Assembly (NCBI GenBank): GCA_018056955.1
Contig: JAGPEQ010000001.1
Span: forward strand, 1,773-65,772
DNA: 64,000 nt
Direction: 5' to 3'
Source: Bacteroidales bacterium
GTDB lineage: Bacteria > Bacteroidota > Bacteroidia > Bacteroidales > Tenuifilaceae
Under the pieces are notes generated by a model. The model saw only the letters and a program-made list of their open reading frames with translations. It was not told where the DNA came from and searched no databases. Each line of letters starts with the position of its first letter. Within the stretch, counting starts at the first letter, position 1. A program made the position numbers and the translations under genes. Shown piece by piece: positions 51,727 through 62,070 of this stretch.

Positions 51727-54582
51727 CTACAATTTTGGCCTGGCAAAGGTAGAATATAAATTGATAGTTAAAACTATATTTGAGTAAGGATTAAAATCGG
51801 AACCATTGAATGCCTGAGTAAACCTAATCCTGAAAGGATACCATGTTCTGAATAAATGAAAATCAACAATGGCATCAAAACCTATGGACTGTAAATTATC
51901 GGTTAATGTAACTAATTCATATTGCTGGTAGGTTTTATAGCTGTTCTTTGCAAAATCGGCGAAAAGGTTAAGCGATATACGCTTTACATAAACAAGTGAA
52001 CTTATGGGTAAATCAGGATAAGCTATGGGCATTATGTAATTAAAGTACATACCTGTGAATCGTGTCGAAGGTCTTGAAGTGTAAAAAGCAGGAAAATTAA
52101 CCTTGTTATTTAGGTATATATACTTAATGTTCTGTTTTTGTGCTAATAGTGTAATTCCAAATCCATGATTTCTGTGCAATCCAGGTAAGTAAATTTTGGC
52201 TTGACTATACCACAAATTCGGTAGGTTGCCGTAATCCCAAGGTGTTGTCAGTAATCCTGTATTAATAATTAAGCCCGATTTAGGCTGTAAATCCCTATGG
52301 GCCATTCGTCGTAACGAGTAAAAAGTAAAACCAAACTCATTGGTAATTAAGCCTGAACGATATGCATCAATACTCTCGCGGTATAGATAACTGTTGCTAT
52401 AAATGGTTTTGTTATATAGTTGTAATGATGTACTATAAATGCTTTCACCTAAAGTAAAAGGTAAAATAGAAGTAAACTCTGCCTTTTTATAGTAATCCCT
52501 ATTTTCAGGGTAAAACTGTGTTACTCGGTAAAGGCTTGCAGTTGCATCGGTTTTCTCAATATTTAATCTAAAAACAGGCCAAAGTCCATTGTAGGTTACC
52601 TCCGCAAATAACAAGTGAGTTTTGCCATACCCATAACCAGCATTAAAAAGGGTTGATCCTGTTAAGTTTTGTGAAAGTAACGTTATTCCGGGATAAATGT
52701 TGCTTTCATCCTCAATATTGGCAGGGTCGTTTAGCGGCTTTGTGTAAAATGGAAACCAGCTATGTATGTTTACCAATGTATTTAACCCTTTATATTCGGT
52801 TGGTTCTGTTTGAATTATCCCATAATTATCGTGAACCGTTGTTGGATTTACTTTAACTATTTCATTATATGGTGATATATTATCTACTATTTTTCTGTTA
52901 CTTGTAATATCATCTAAAAAAGCAATTCGGTAGCCATTTGCTGTATAGTGGGCATAATATAGCTGATGATTTTTATAGGTTGGATACGATGAATTAAATG
53001 GTAGGTTAATTATTTTATATACTATATTATTCTGTATATCATATTTATATATACTTTCAGTGTAACCGTCAGTAAAAGTAAAAAATAGGTTTGAGCCATC
53101 ACAAGCAAGTGTTCTGATATCGCGATAAGCTGCATTGTAAACAATATCGAAAGTTAATGCAGAATCAACCTTAAATATTTTTTTGCCGGTTTCGCTTACC
53201 GCAATGCCATAAATATTTTTCCCCTTAGTATCTAAACAAATTTGCTGTACTTCATATCCTCCTTCAAAATTTAACAAAGTACTTTTCTCTCCTAGGAAAT
53301 TTATACCAACCAACTTGTATTGTCCATTTGAGCTATATTCAATGCAGATAATCCTATCCTCGTCAATAATTGGGGAATGGTATCGGCCACCCGGTATTGT
53401 GTTCAACCGCTTTGTTTTAATATTATAAACCTTGATGGCGCTACTGCTCATCCATTCCCAGCGCGCGTGGGGTTGGTATTCCGCCCAAACAATAAGGCTG
53501 TCGTTGTACGATGGTTGGCCAATTAGTATGCCTGTACTCACAATCTTTTTTATTCCCCCTCTTTTATCCAAAACAGCAAAATAGGGTGTATCGCTAAGCG
53601 ATGTTACATATACAATTGTTGTTGTGTCGGTTAACGGATAGGGGTGTATTAAATTTTTAAAATCCTCATTTACAGCTTTAGGCAACTCGTTACCGTAATG
53701 TTCAGTATAATCTACAAGCCAAAGCGAATCGTTGTATGAAAACGCTTTTTGGTAGATACTCTTCCTTGACTGACCTGTAAACTTTTTCAGACTTAGATAG
53801 GTAGGAAATAACGTGAATGGATATCGACCAACATACCTGTATGTTTTGGGAATAGTAGTTGATCCCCACTTTTGGTTAATGAAACTTACAAGCTGATAGC
53901 CAAATTGGTAATGGTTTGGAATAAAATCCTTGTAAGAGCCCAAAAGCCATTTATCGTAAGTATAAGGTTTTTGCTTTGATACTAAATGGGCGTAGTAATG
54001 GTTAAAAAAAGTTGCTGAGCGACCCCTTCCGCTAAATGTATAATTTGTTTCAGCCCAAACGGCATCGCCTTCAAAAATCCATGGGTGTATAAACGATGAA
54101 GCAAAACCAACGGCCTGCTGGCCAAACAGCCACGATAACACTTTGGTAGATCCGCTATTCAGCGCATACATTTGTTTCACATGGCGCATCTCGTGAATGG
54201 AAAGGGCTTTGTGCCAAAGCAATGCATCTCCGTCAGCATCGGGTTGGGTTACAAGTTCCATCCTGCGCGGGGCCCAGGCAACAAATCCGTTGGATAGAAC
54301 AGTGTTTGGGTGAAGCACAACATCTATTTTCCTTGTCCCTAGATTGTAATCAACATCGTTAAGGCTATCGGATTTAGCTAAAGCGGAAAGGTAATGTCTG
54401 GCTAAGCTATCGGCTTCGGCAGGATATATTAACCTGATATTTTTGTATTCTCTCTTTTTCCAATCGGTTTTAAATGGCTCTACTCCTGTTTGATAGTACT
54501 GTGCTTTTGAATTATTTATTAAAATTATCAGTATTAAAGTAAAAAAGTAGATTTTTTTATTAAACATATTGATTATCATCAT
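51727..54582 (-). CDS. Outer-membrane protein with gluzincin-like peptidase, beta-propeller and C-terminal barrel
   Basis: This is a 951-residue protein with a signal peptide ending near S-K-A-Q (Met1, Met2 or Met6 may be the start). Residues about 30-300 look like a zinc peptidase: H-E-M-R-H (130-134) is an HExxH site and W-I-F-E-G-D-A-V-W-A-E (168-178) gives the downstream glutamate of gluzincins. Residues about 310-600 contain TolB/WD-like propeller repeats (Y-V-T-S-L-S-D-T-P-Y-F-A-V, P-S-Y-N-D-S-L-I-V-W-A-E). Residues about 640-951 are alternating aromatic strands ending in L-Y-S-T-F-A-R-P-K-L, as in an outer-membrane barrel. I know no named family. It abuts the exonuclease-family gene without a gap. 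Confidence 0.7.
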   Translation of the reverse strand: MMIINMFNKKIYFFTLILIILINNSKAQYYQTGVEPFKTDWKKREYKNIRLIYPAEADSLARHYLSALAKSDSLNDVDYNLGTRKIDVVLHPNTVLSNGFVAWAPRRMELVTQPDADGDALLWHKALSIHEMRHVKQMYALNSGSTKVLSWLFGQQAVGFASSFIHPWIFEGDAVWAETNYTFSGRGRSATFFNHYYAHLVSKQKPYTYDKWLLGSYKDFIPNHYQFGYQLVSFINQKWGSTTIPKTYRYVGRYPFTLFPTYLSLKKFTGQSRKSIYQKAFSYNDSLWLVDYTEHYGNELPKAVNEDFKNLIHPYPLTDTTTIVYVTSLSDTPYFAVLDKRGGIKKIVSTGILIGQPSYNDSLIVWAEYQPHARWEWMSSSAIKVYNIKTKRLNTIPGGRYHSPIIDEDRIICIEYSSNGQYKLVGINFLGEKSTLLNFEGGYEVQQICLDTKGKNIYGIAVSETGKKIFKVDSALTFDIVYNAAYRDIRTLACDGSNLFFTFTDGYTESIYKYDIQNNIVYKIINLPFNSSYPTYKNHQLYYAHYTANGYRIAFLDDITSNRKIVDNISPYNEIVKVNPTTVHDNYGIIQTEPTEYKGLNTLVNIHSWFPFYTKPLNDPANIEDESNIYPGITLLSQNLTGSTLFNAGYGYGKTHLLFAEVTYNGLWPVFRLNIEKTDATASLYRVTQFYPENRDYYKKAEFTSILPFTLGESIYSTSLQLYNKTIYSNSYLYRESIDAYRSGLITNEFGFTFYSLRRMAHRDLQPKSGLIINTGLLTTPWDYGNLPNLWYSQAKIYLPGLHRNHGFGITLLAQKQNIKYIYLNNKVNFPAFYTSRPSTRFTGMYFNYIMPIAYPDLPISSLVYVKRISLNLFADFAKNSYKTYQQYELVTLTDNLQSIGFDAIVDFHLFRTWYPFRIRFTQAFNGSDFNPYSNIVLTINLYSTFARPKL

Positions 54583-55842
54583 TTATTGCTTTAGCACTTT
54601 TATAGTTTTTTTCCTACCGTCATTTAACCTTACCTCAACTAGTAAAACACCAGTAGGAGCACCTGAAAGGTCAACGTCAACTTTTTGACTATTGCTTTCA
54701 GGGATTAAGTTAAGAATGCAATTACCCAACAGGTTGTATACATTTATTGCCTTGATTGATGTGTTTTCAAGGATTTGGACGTTAAGGGTATTGTAAACCG
54801 GATTATTGTACAGAATACTTACCTGATTTTTCTCGGTATTTACTTGAGTGGGAGCCGATGAATAAGTGACCTTCATCACAACGGGAAGGTGATCGGACAT
54901 GCCGTATAGTGCATTTGCCACATCCGTTGGGATGCTTGTATTAGTGGGCGATGTAATGGAACCGTTGTATCGATTCCCATCCTGGCCAAGGGTTTTATAG
55001 CTATAAAATTTAATACCGCTGGTACCAGCAAGAATATCGTTTGAGGAAAGAATAAAGTCGAAACGGTCATCCAGCCCTCCGGCTGAAAAGCAGCCCTCGC
55101 TAGCAACTGTTCGGGTCGATTGAGTATGAACATAGCGATAGCTATAGTTCGAGTGCCAGCTGCCAACTGCATTTAGGGGGTCGTAAAAGCGGAAATTGTT
55201 TGAACCAACTGGCGTAGTAAAAGCCACAAATGCGCCCTCAGAGGCGCTGTATAGGTTCATATCGCCCGAGAGTATTACGTTCCCCTTAATGTTTTTGGTT
55301 GATATGTAGCTCATTATGGAATTAGCCGCTACTGCGCGCTGCTGTGCATCGGATTCGTAACTTCCAGCTTTGAGATGGGTAACAAAGTGGTAAAGAAAAA
55401 TTGTGTCGCCATTTACCAAACCCGATGTTTTAAGGTAAAACTTATAAACGTTTGTTTCGCGTGGCGATGTGGCTATTGCATCCTGCGACTTCAGCTCCAG
55501 CTTTTCAGAATTATAGTAAATCATATTAACCAGAAAGCTGCCGCTAAAATTAGCTCGTTTGTAGCGGGTTTCGCCACCATAATTAAGGGTATTTGTCTTA
55601 ATTCGTTCAACGCTGGCAATGGCATCGTTTACCTCGTTTACGGAAAGGATATCAGGCTTTACATGGTTTAGAATAGTGCGCAGATAGCCATCCTTAGCAT
55701 CAACATTGTTATTTGTAGCATTACAGTCGCTGTATTCCTTGTCGTAATACATCAAGTTATACTGCATAACGGTAAGTGTATCAGCTAGTGATAGCCGATA
55801 TGCAAAAAGCAAAAATCCTATGATAATAATTTTAGTACGCAT
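54583..55842 (-). CDS. T9SS-exported endonuclease/exonuclease/phosphatase-family protein
   Basis: This 419-residue secreted protein has a signal peptide (1-20). The EEP-fold domain spans about 22-330 with Q-Y-N-L (metal-side Asn), S-V-N-E-V-N (catalytic Glu), S-G-D-M-N-L and S-D-H-L-P-V (Asp-His). A C-terminal T9SS sorting domain covers about 345-419. It could be a DNase or another phosphodiesterase. It is the second T9SS-exported nuclease-like protein within 7 kb and is contiguous with the gluzincin protein gene. Confidence 0.9.
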   Translation of the reverse strand: MRTKIIIIGFLLFAYRLSLADTLTVMQYNLMYYDKEYSDCNATNNNVDAKDGYLRTILNHVKPDILSVNEVNDAIASVERIKTNTLNYGGETRYKRANFSGSFLVNMIYYNSEKLELKSQDAIATSPRETNVYKFYLKTSGLVNGDTIFLYHFVTHLKAGSYESDAQQRAVAANSIMSYISTKNIKGNVILSGDMNLYSASEGAFVAFTTPVGSNNFRFYDPLNAVGSWHSNYSYRYVHTQSTRTVASEGCFSAGGLDDRFDFILSSNDILAGTSGIKFYSYKTLGQDGNRYNGSITSPTNTSIPTDVANALYGMSDHLPVVMKVTYSSAPTQVNTEKNQVSILYNNPVYNTLNVQILENTSIKAINVYNLLGNCILNLIPESNSQKVDVDLSGAPTGVLLVEVRLNDGRKKTIKVLKQ

Positions 55843-55846
55843 AAAC

Positions 55847-56185
55847 CTATCCTGAAATGGTAACCCTATAACCCAGTTCTTGCAAAATTGAGGCCACTTT
55901 TTGTTTTATTTCGCCTTGAATAATGATTTCGCCATCCTTTACGGTTCCGCCAACACCACACCTTGTTTTTAGTGTTTTGCCTAACTTTTCGATTTCATCG
56001 TCGGAACCAACAAACCCTTTCACAATGGTAACACACTTCCCTCCCCTATTCTTGCGTTCAATTCCTACAATTAGCCGTTGTTTCGATGGAGGGACAACTT
56101 CCCGGGTCGTATTATCATCTTCATCGTTGGGCTTATAGTCAGGGTTGGTTGAGTAGGCAAAATTTAGTTTATCCTTCCAATCCAT
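55847..56185 (-). CDS. SUI1/YciH-family translation initiation factor
   Basis: The protein is 112 residues from the internal ATG 56185; the frame extends to 56209 with a TTG, but M-D-W-K-D-K-L is the family's normal start. The C-terminal SUI1 fold (about 35-112) has the R-x-N-R-G-G-K-x-V-T-I-V-K-G-F motif and the R-C-G-V-G-G-T-V-K-D-G-E-I-I-I-Q-G block. Bacterial YciH proteins influence start-codon fidelity. It lies 4 bp before the EEP gene. Confidence 0.93.
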   Translation of the reverse strand: MDWKDKLNFAYSTNPDYKPNDEDDNTTREVVPPSKQRLIVGIERKNRGGKCVTIVKGFVGSDDEIEKLGKTLKTRCGVGGTVKDGEIIIQGEIKQKVASILQELGYRVTISG

Positions 56186-56385
56186 ATTTTTAAAATTTAC
56201 AATATACAAACATAGTCCATTTTACGATTATTTTAAAGTAGAGGTTGCCTAACAGATTTTACAGCTCATCCAGTATTTTATTGAATTAGGATAAAAACCA
56301 ACAAGAAAGGCAGATATAAAAAAGGGTAATTTTAGCGTAAGGCTTAAAAACTGCAAATTGGTAATCAGGGTAAAACAAAATATTC

Positions 56386-56393
56386 TACATTTG
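56386..56393 (+). promoter_or_regulatory. -7 promoter element of the DUF2723 gene
   Basis: TACATTTG fits TAnnTTTG, 48 bp before ATG 56442. Confidence 0.4.
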
Positions 56394-56441
56394 CTTTCTT
56401 GTAAGCTGCAATAAACAATTGTCAAAATAAAAAAATAAATC

Positions 56442-59400
56442 ATGAGCAATTTCCGTAGAGCCAACAATATTGTCGGATGGATTGTGTTCGCAATATCGGC
56501 AATAGTTTACCTGTTAACCATAGAACCCACAGCAAGTTTTTGGGACTGCGGTGAGTTTATTGCCACGGCATTCAAACTCGAAGTTGGTCACCCCCCAGGG
56601 GCACCACTTTTTATGATGATTGCCCGCCTTTTTGCTCTCTTTGCGCCAGATGTAACAAAGGTTGCAGCGCTTATTAATTCCATGTCGGCTTTGGCAAGCG
56701 CATTTACCATACTTTTCCTTTTCTGGACTATAACCCACCTTGCCCGCAAGCTAATTGTTGGTAATAGCTACGCAACTTCCACTGGTCAGCTAATTGCCAT
56801 TCTGGGTAGTGGAGCAGTTGGCGCCCTTGCCTATACTTTTTCCGATACCTTTTGGTTCTCTGCCGTTGAGGCAGAGGTTTACGCCATGTCGTCGTTATTT
56901 ACAGCTTTTGTTTTCTGGGCAATCCTTAAGTGGGAGGAGCAGGCCGATGAGGCGCACTCAACCCGATGGATAATTTTTATAGCTTACGTCATGGGTTTAT
57001 CAATTGGCGTTCATCTGCTAAATCTACTTACAATACCGGCCATAGCATTTATTTACTACTTCAGAAAGTTCAAGACTACCCGAAACGGGATTCTAACAAC
57101 CCTTGCAGTATCAGCAATTATTTTAGGTAGTATTCTATACATAATTATTCCCGGAACCTTTAAGTTTGGCTCATGGTTCGACCTTCTTTTTGTTAACTCA
57201 TTCGGTTTACCCTATAACTCAGGTTTGTTTTTTTACTTTGTTTTACTTTTTGGAGCCCTTGCCTATGGTATTTACTATAGCCATAAAAAAGGTAGGGTTA
57301 TTCTTAATACCGTTCTGGTAGGTGTAACCGTAATACTAATTGGCTACTCATCGTACATGATGATACTAATAAGGGCCTATGCCAATACACCCATTAATGA
57401 GAATAATCCATCGAACGCCTTTTCGCTTATTAGCTACCTGAACCGCGAACAGTATGGCGATAGACCATTGTTCTACGGACAGTACTACAATGCCCCTGTT
57501 ACTGACAGTAAGGACTTAGAAACATGGATACCTGAAGACGGTAAGTACGTAAGGGGGTACCTGAAAACAAAGTACGAGTTTGACGATAGGTTCAAGACTC
57601 TTTTCCCACGTATGTATAGCAACCAACCCGACCATGTGGCAGAATACAAGAAGTGGGCTAATATACAGGGAAAACCCGTTCAGGTGAACACCCGTGACGG
57701 TGGAACCGAAACCCGATATGTGCCAACCTTTGGCGAAAATCTTTTATTCTTCTTCCGCTACCAGATTGGCCACATGTACATTCGTTACTTCATGTGGAAC
57801 TTTGTGGGCCGTCAGGATGACGTTCAGAGCCATGGAGGGGTTGAAAACGGAAACTGGATTAGCGGTATCAAACCTATCGATGCCATTTTCCTTGGAAACC
57901 AGGACAACCTGACCGACGATATGAAAAGCCACCCATCGCGTAATACTTACTACTTCCTCCCCCTAATATTGGGTTTGCTGGGTATATACTTCCAGCTTCA
58001 GGTTAAAAAGGATAAGAAGAATTTTTGGGTTGTATTCATGCTGTTCTTCCTTACGGGAATAGCCATCGTTATGTACCTGAACCAATACCCGCTTCAACCG
58101 CGTGAGCGCGATTATGCCTATGCTGGTTCATTCTACGCATTTACCATTTGGATTGGTCTTGGTGTTCTTGCTGTTTATGAGTGGTTCCGTAAAAAACTTT
58201 CCGAAACACCATCGGCAATTGCTGCTACAACCCTTTGCCTGGTTGTGCCGGTGATCATGGGAACCGAAAACTGGGACGATCACGACCGTTCCGGTCGATA
58301 CATTGCACGCGACTTTGCATACAACTACCTAAACTCCTGCGAGCCCAATGCAATCCTGTTCACCAATGGCGATAACGATACTTTCCCGCTTTGGTATGCA
58401 CAGGAGGTGGAAGGTATCCGTACCGATGTTAGAATTGTCAACCTTAGCTTGCTGGGTACCGACTGGTATATTGACCAGATGAAAATGAAGTGCTACCAAT
58501 CAGCACCCGTGCCAATTTCCATGAAACACGACCAGTATGTAATGGGAACCCGCGATGTGGTTTACATTATAAACCGGCTAAACGAACCGATTGAGCTAAA
58601 ACAGCTCATGGATTTCGTTTTAAGCGATGATCCTGCAAAAAAATATAGAATACCTGGCGAAAAGCCCCTCGATTACTTACCTACTAACAAGATAAAGCTA
58701 ACTGTTGATAAGTCTAAAGTGCTGTCGAGCGGAACCGTAAAGGAAAAGGACGCCAGCTTGATTGTCGATACCATGGAATGGACGCTCAAAGGGCAATATA
58801 TTACTAAAAGCGCCTTAGCCATTCTTGATATCATTGCAAACAATAATTGGGAACGCCCCATTTACTTTGTTTCACCTTTTGGTGATGGTGATATTGGCAT
58901 TGCCGATTACCTTCAGCACGAAGGCTTTGCCTACAGGCTGGTTCCAATAAAATCGAACTCATCGGACTACCTGAATATTTCAAGAATTGATAGCGATATT
59001 CTTTACGATAGGTTAATGAACCGATTCCGTTGGGGCAGAATAAATGAGCCCGATGTGTTTATTGACCATAACGTGCAACGTACTGCTATGGTTTTAAAAC
59101 TTCGTAACAGCTTTTCGCGCCTGGCCAAAAAACTAATTGAGGAGGGTAAAAAGGATTCTGCTCTTAAAGTACTTGACAGGGCAGTGGAACTTCTTCCTCA
59201 TCCTAAATTCCCTTACGATTTCTTTATGTTTGGCATTATTGAGGGTTACTACAAGCTGAACGAGGTTCAAAAAGCCAATAAGTTGACCCTGGATTATGCA
59301 AAGGTTAGCGAACAAAAACTTCGCTACTACGTATCACTCGATGATAGGATGAAGCAATACTACCAGGACGACATAGGCCTAACAGCTCAAACCCTACAGG

Positions 59401-59489
59401 AACTGGCATCAATTGCTGAAACCTATGGACAAAACGAGGTGGCTGTTGACATAAACAAAATGATACAAGCAGCCTTAACTTTAAAGTAA
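56442..59489 (+). CDS. DUF2723 family membrane protein (O-mannosyltransferase-like)
   Basis: This 1015-residue protein has about a dozen membrane helices in two blocks (residues ~10-310 and ~500-610), with a large loop between. The N-terminal signature E-P-T-A-S-F-W-D-C-G-E-F-I-A-T-A and G-H-P-P-G-A-P-L is diagnostic. The acidic pair near the first loop recalls GT-C glycosyltransferases that use lipid-linked sugars. The C-terminal ~330 residues are soluble and end in TPR-like helices. The family is conserved in Bacteroidota and proposed to glycosylate exported proteins; substrate and linkage are not known from sequence. Confidence 0.88.
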   Translation: MSNFRRANNIVGWIVFAISAIVYLLTIEPTASFWDCGEFIATAFKLEVGHPPGAPLFMMIARLFALFAPDVTKVAALINSMSALASAFTILFLFWTITHLARKLIVGNSYATSTGQLIAILGSGAVGALAYTFSDTFWFSAVEAEVYAMSSLFTAFVFWAILKWEEQADEAHSTRWIIFIAYVMGLSIGVHLLNLLTIPAIAFIYYFRKFKTTRNGILTTLAVSAIILGSILYIIIPGTFKFGSWFDLLFVNSFGLPYNSGLFFYFVLLFGALAYGIYYSHKKGRVILNTVLVGVTVILIGYSSYMMILIRAYANTPINENNPSNAFSLISYLNREQYGDRPLFYGQYYNAPVTDSKDLETWIPEDGKYVRGYLKTKYEFDDRFKTLFPRMYSNQPDHVAEYKKWANIQGKPVQVNTRDGGTETRYVPTFGENLLFFFRYQIGHMYIRYFMWNFVGRQDDVQSHGGVENGNWISGIKPIDAIFLGNQDNLTDDMKSHPSRNTYYFLPLILGLLGIYFQLQVKKDKKNFWVVFMLFFLTGIAIVMYLNQYPLQPRERDYAYAGSFYAFTIWIGLGVLAVYEWFRKKLSETPSAIAATTLCLVVPVIMGTENWDDHDRSGRYIARDFAYNYLNSCEPNAILFTNGDNDTFPLWYAQEVEGIRTDVRIVNLSLLGTDWYIDQMKMKCYQSAPVPISMKHDQYVMGTRDVVYIINRLNEPIELKQLMDFVLSDDPAKKYRIPGEKPLDYLPTNKIKLTVDKSKVLSSGTVKEKDASLIVDTMEWTLKGQYITKSALAILDIIANNNWERPIYFVSPFGDGDIGIADYLQHEGFAYRLVPIKSNSSDYLNISRIDSDILYDRLMNRFRWGRINEPDVFIDHNVQRTAMVLKLRNSFSRLAKKLIEEGKKDSALKVLDRAVELLPHPKFPYDFFMFGIIEGYYKLNEVQKANKLTLDYAKVSEQKLRYYVSLDDRMKQYYQDDIGLTAQTLQELASIAETYGQNEVAVDINKMIQAALTLK

Positions 59490-59530
59490 ATTTATAGTTG
59501 ATTTTGTTAGAATTTGCAACGGGAAATTCA

Positions 59531-59538
59531 TAAATTTG
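59531..59538 (+). promoter_or_regulatory. -7 promoter element of atpDC
   Basis: TAAATTTG fits TAnnTTTG, 21 bp before ATG 59560. Confidence 0.45.
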
Positions 59539-59544
59539 AAGTAA

Positions 59545-61071
<1,527 letters not shown>

Positions 61072-61074
61072 GTT

Positions 61075-61332
61075 ATGATTTGCGAGCTCTACTCCGTTGA
61101 AAAGTTTTTCCAAGTTGAGGATGTTTACTACGTTCAAGTACCCGGCACAAAGGGTTCGTTTGGAATACTGAAAAAGCATGCCCCTATTATTTCGTCGCTT
61201 GAACCTGGAGTAGTTAAAATAGTCAGGAACGATGGCGCTGAACTATTCTTTGCCATACCTGCCGGAGGATTTGTGGGTGTAGAAAATGACGTGATTTCAA
61301 TTGTATCGGAGGAGATTAACCAAACCTTTTAG
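61075..61332 (+). CDS. atpC: F1F0-ATP synthase epsilon subunit, short form
   Basis: This 85-residue protein covers only the N-terminal beta-sandwich of epsilon (G-S-F-G-I-L-K-K-H-A-P-I-I-S-S-L-x-P-G-V). The C-terminal helical hairpin that inhibits ATP hydrolysis in the 130-140-residue forms is absent. Short epsilons are common in Bacteroidota. It is translated directly after atpD. Confidence 0.93.
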   Translation: MICELYSVEKFFQVEDVYYVQVPGTKGSFGILKKHAPIISSLEPGVVKIVRNDGAELFFAIPAGGFVGVENDVISIVSEEINQTF

Positions 61333-61335
61333 TCC

Positions 61336-62070
61336 ATGAAAAAAAACGCTTGGTTAACTATACTCTTTGCGTTCATTCTGAATTTGAATGAAACTATGGC
61401 ACAGCAAAAAATATCGTTTCCAGCAAAGGATGGCATAGAGGTTACTGCCGATTTGTATTTTTTAGCCTCTGATAAACCATACGTTATTCTTTTACATCAG
61501 GCCCGATATAGTAGGGGTGAATATATTGAAATTGCTCCAAAAATTGTTAACCTCGGTTATAACTGCATAGCTGTTGATTTGCGATCGGGCAATGAGGTTA
61601 ACGGCGTTGTGAACGAAACAGCCAAAAGGGCAAAGGAAAAGGGCTTGCCCCAGAACTACACCGATGCCATACCCGACATTGAGGCGGCTATTGCATACGT
61701 TAAAAGGCAAACCAATTTACCCTTTGTGCTCTGGGGTAGTTCATACTCAGCATCGCTTGCTCTGATTCAAACCGCCAAGGATTTGCGCACCAAAGCCGTT
61801 GTTGCATTTTCTCCAGGCGAGTATTTTGATACACCTGAGTTTGTGTCGTCAAAAATTAAGGATATTTCTGTTCCTGTAATCGTGCTTTCATCAAAAGCAG
61901 AGTGCTCATCCGTAAAGGGGTTAATTGAAGCTATCAAACGACAAAACCTGGTAACCCAATTTTGTCCCACCGATAAAGGCAAACACGGTTCAAGCGCACT
62001 CTGGAAATCGAACCCATCCAGCAACGATTACTGGTTGGCCATTACTATGTTCTTCGGTAGGCTGAAATAA
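61336..62070 (+). CDS. Secreted alpha/beta hydrolase
   Basis: This 244-residue protein has a signal peptide (1-22, ending M-A-Q). The alpha/beta-hydrolase fold shows I-L-L-H-Q-A-R-Y-S-R-G-E (oxyanion side), a nucleophile elbow G-S-S-Y-S with Ser136 (the usual final Gly is Ser138) and His217 in K-G-K-H-G. Dienelactone-hydrolase-like esterase or peptidase activity is plausible; the substrate is unknown. It starts 3 bp after atpC, an unusual partner for ATP synthase genes, and may only share the transcript. Confidence 0.82.
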   Translation: MKKNAWLTILFAFILNLNETMAQQKISFPAKDGIEVTADLYFLASDKPYVILLHQARYSRGEYIEIAPKIVNLGYNCIAVDLRSGNEVNGVVNETAKRAKEKGLPQNYTDAIPDIEAAIAYVKRQTNLPFVLWGSSYSASLALIQTAKDLRTKAVVAFSPGEYFDTPEFVSSKIKDISVPVIVLSSKAECSSVKGLIEAIKRQNLVTQFCPTDKGKHGSSALWKSNPSSNDYWLAITMFFGRLK

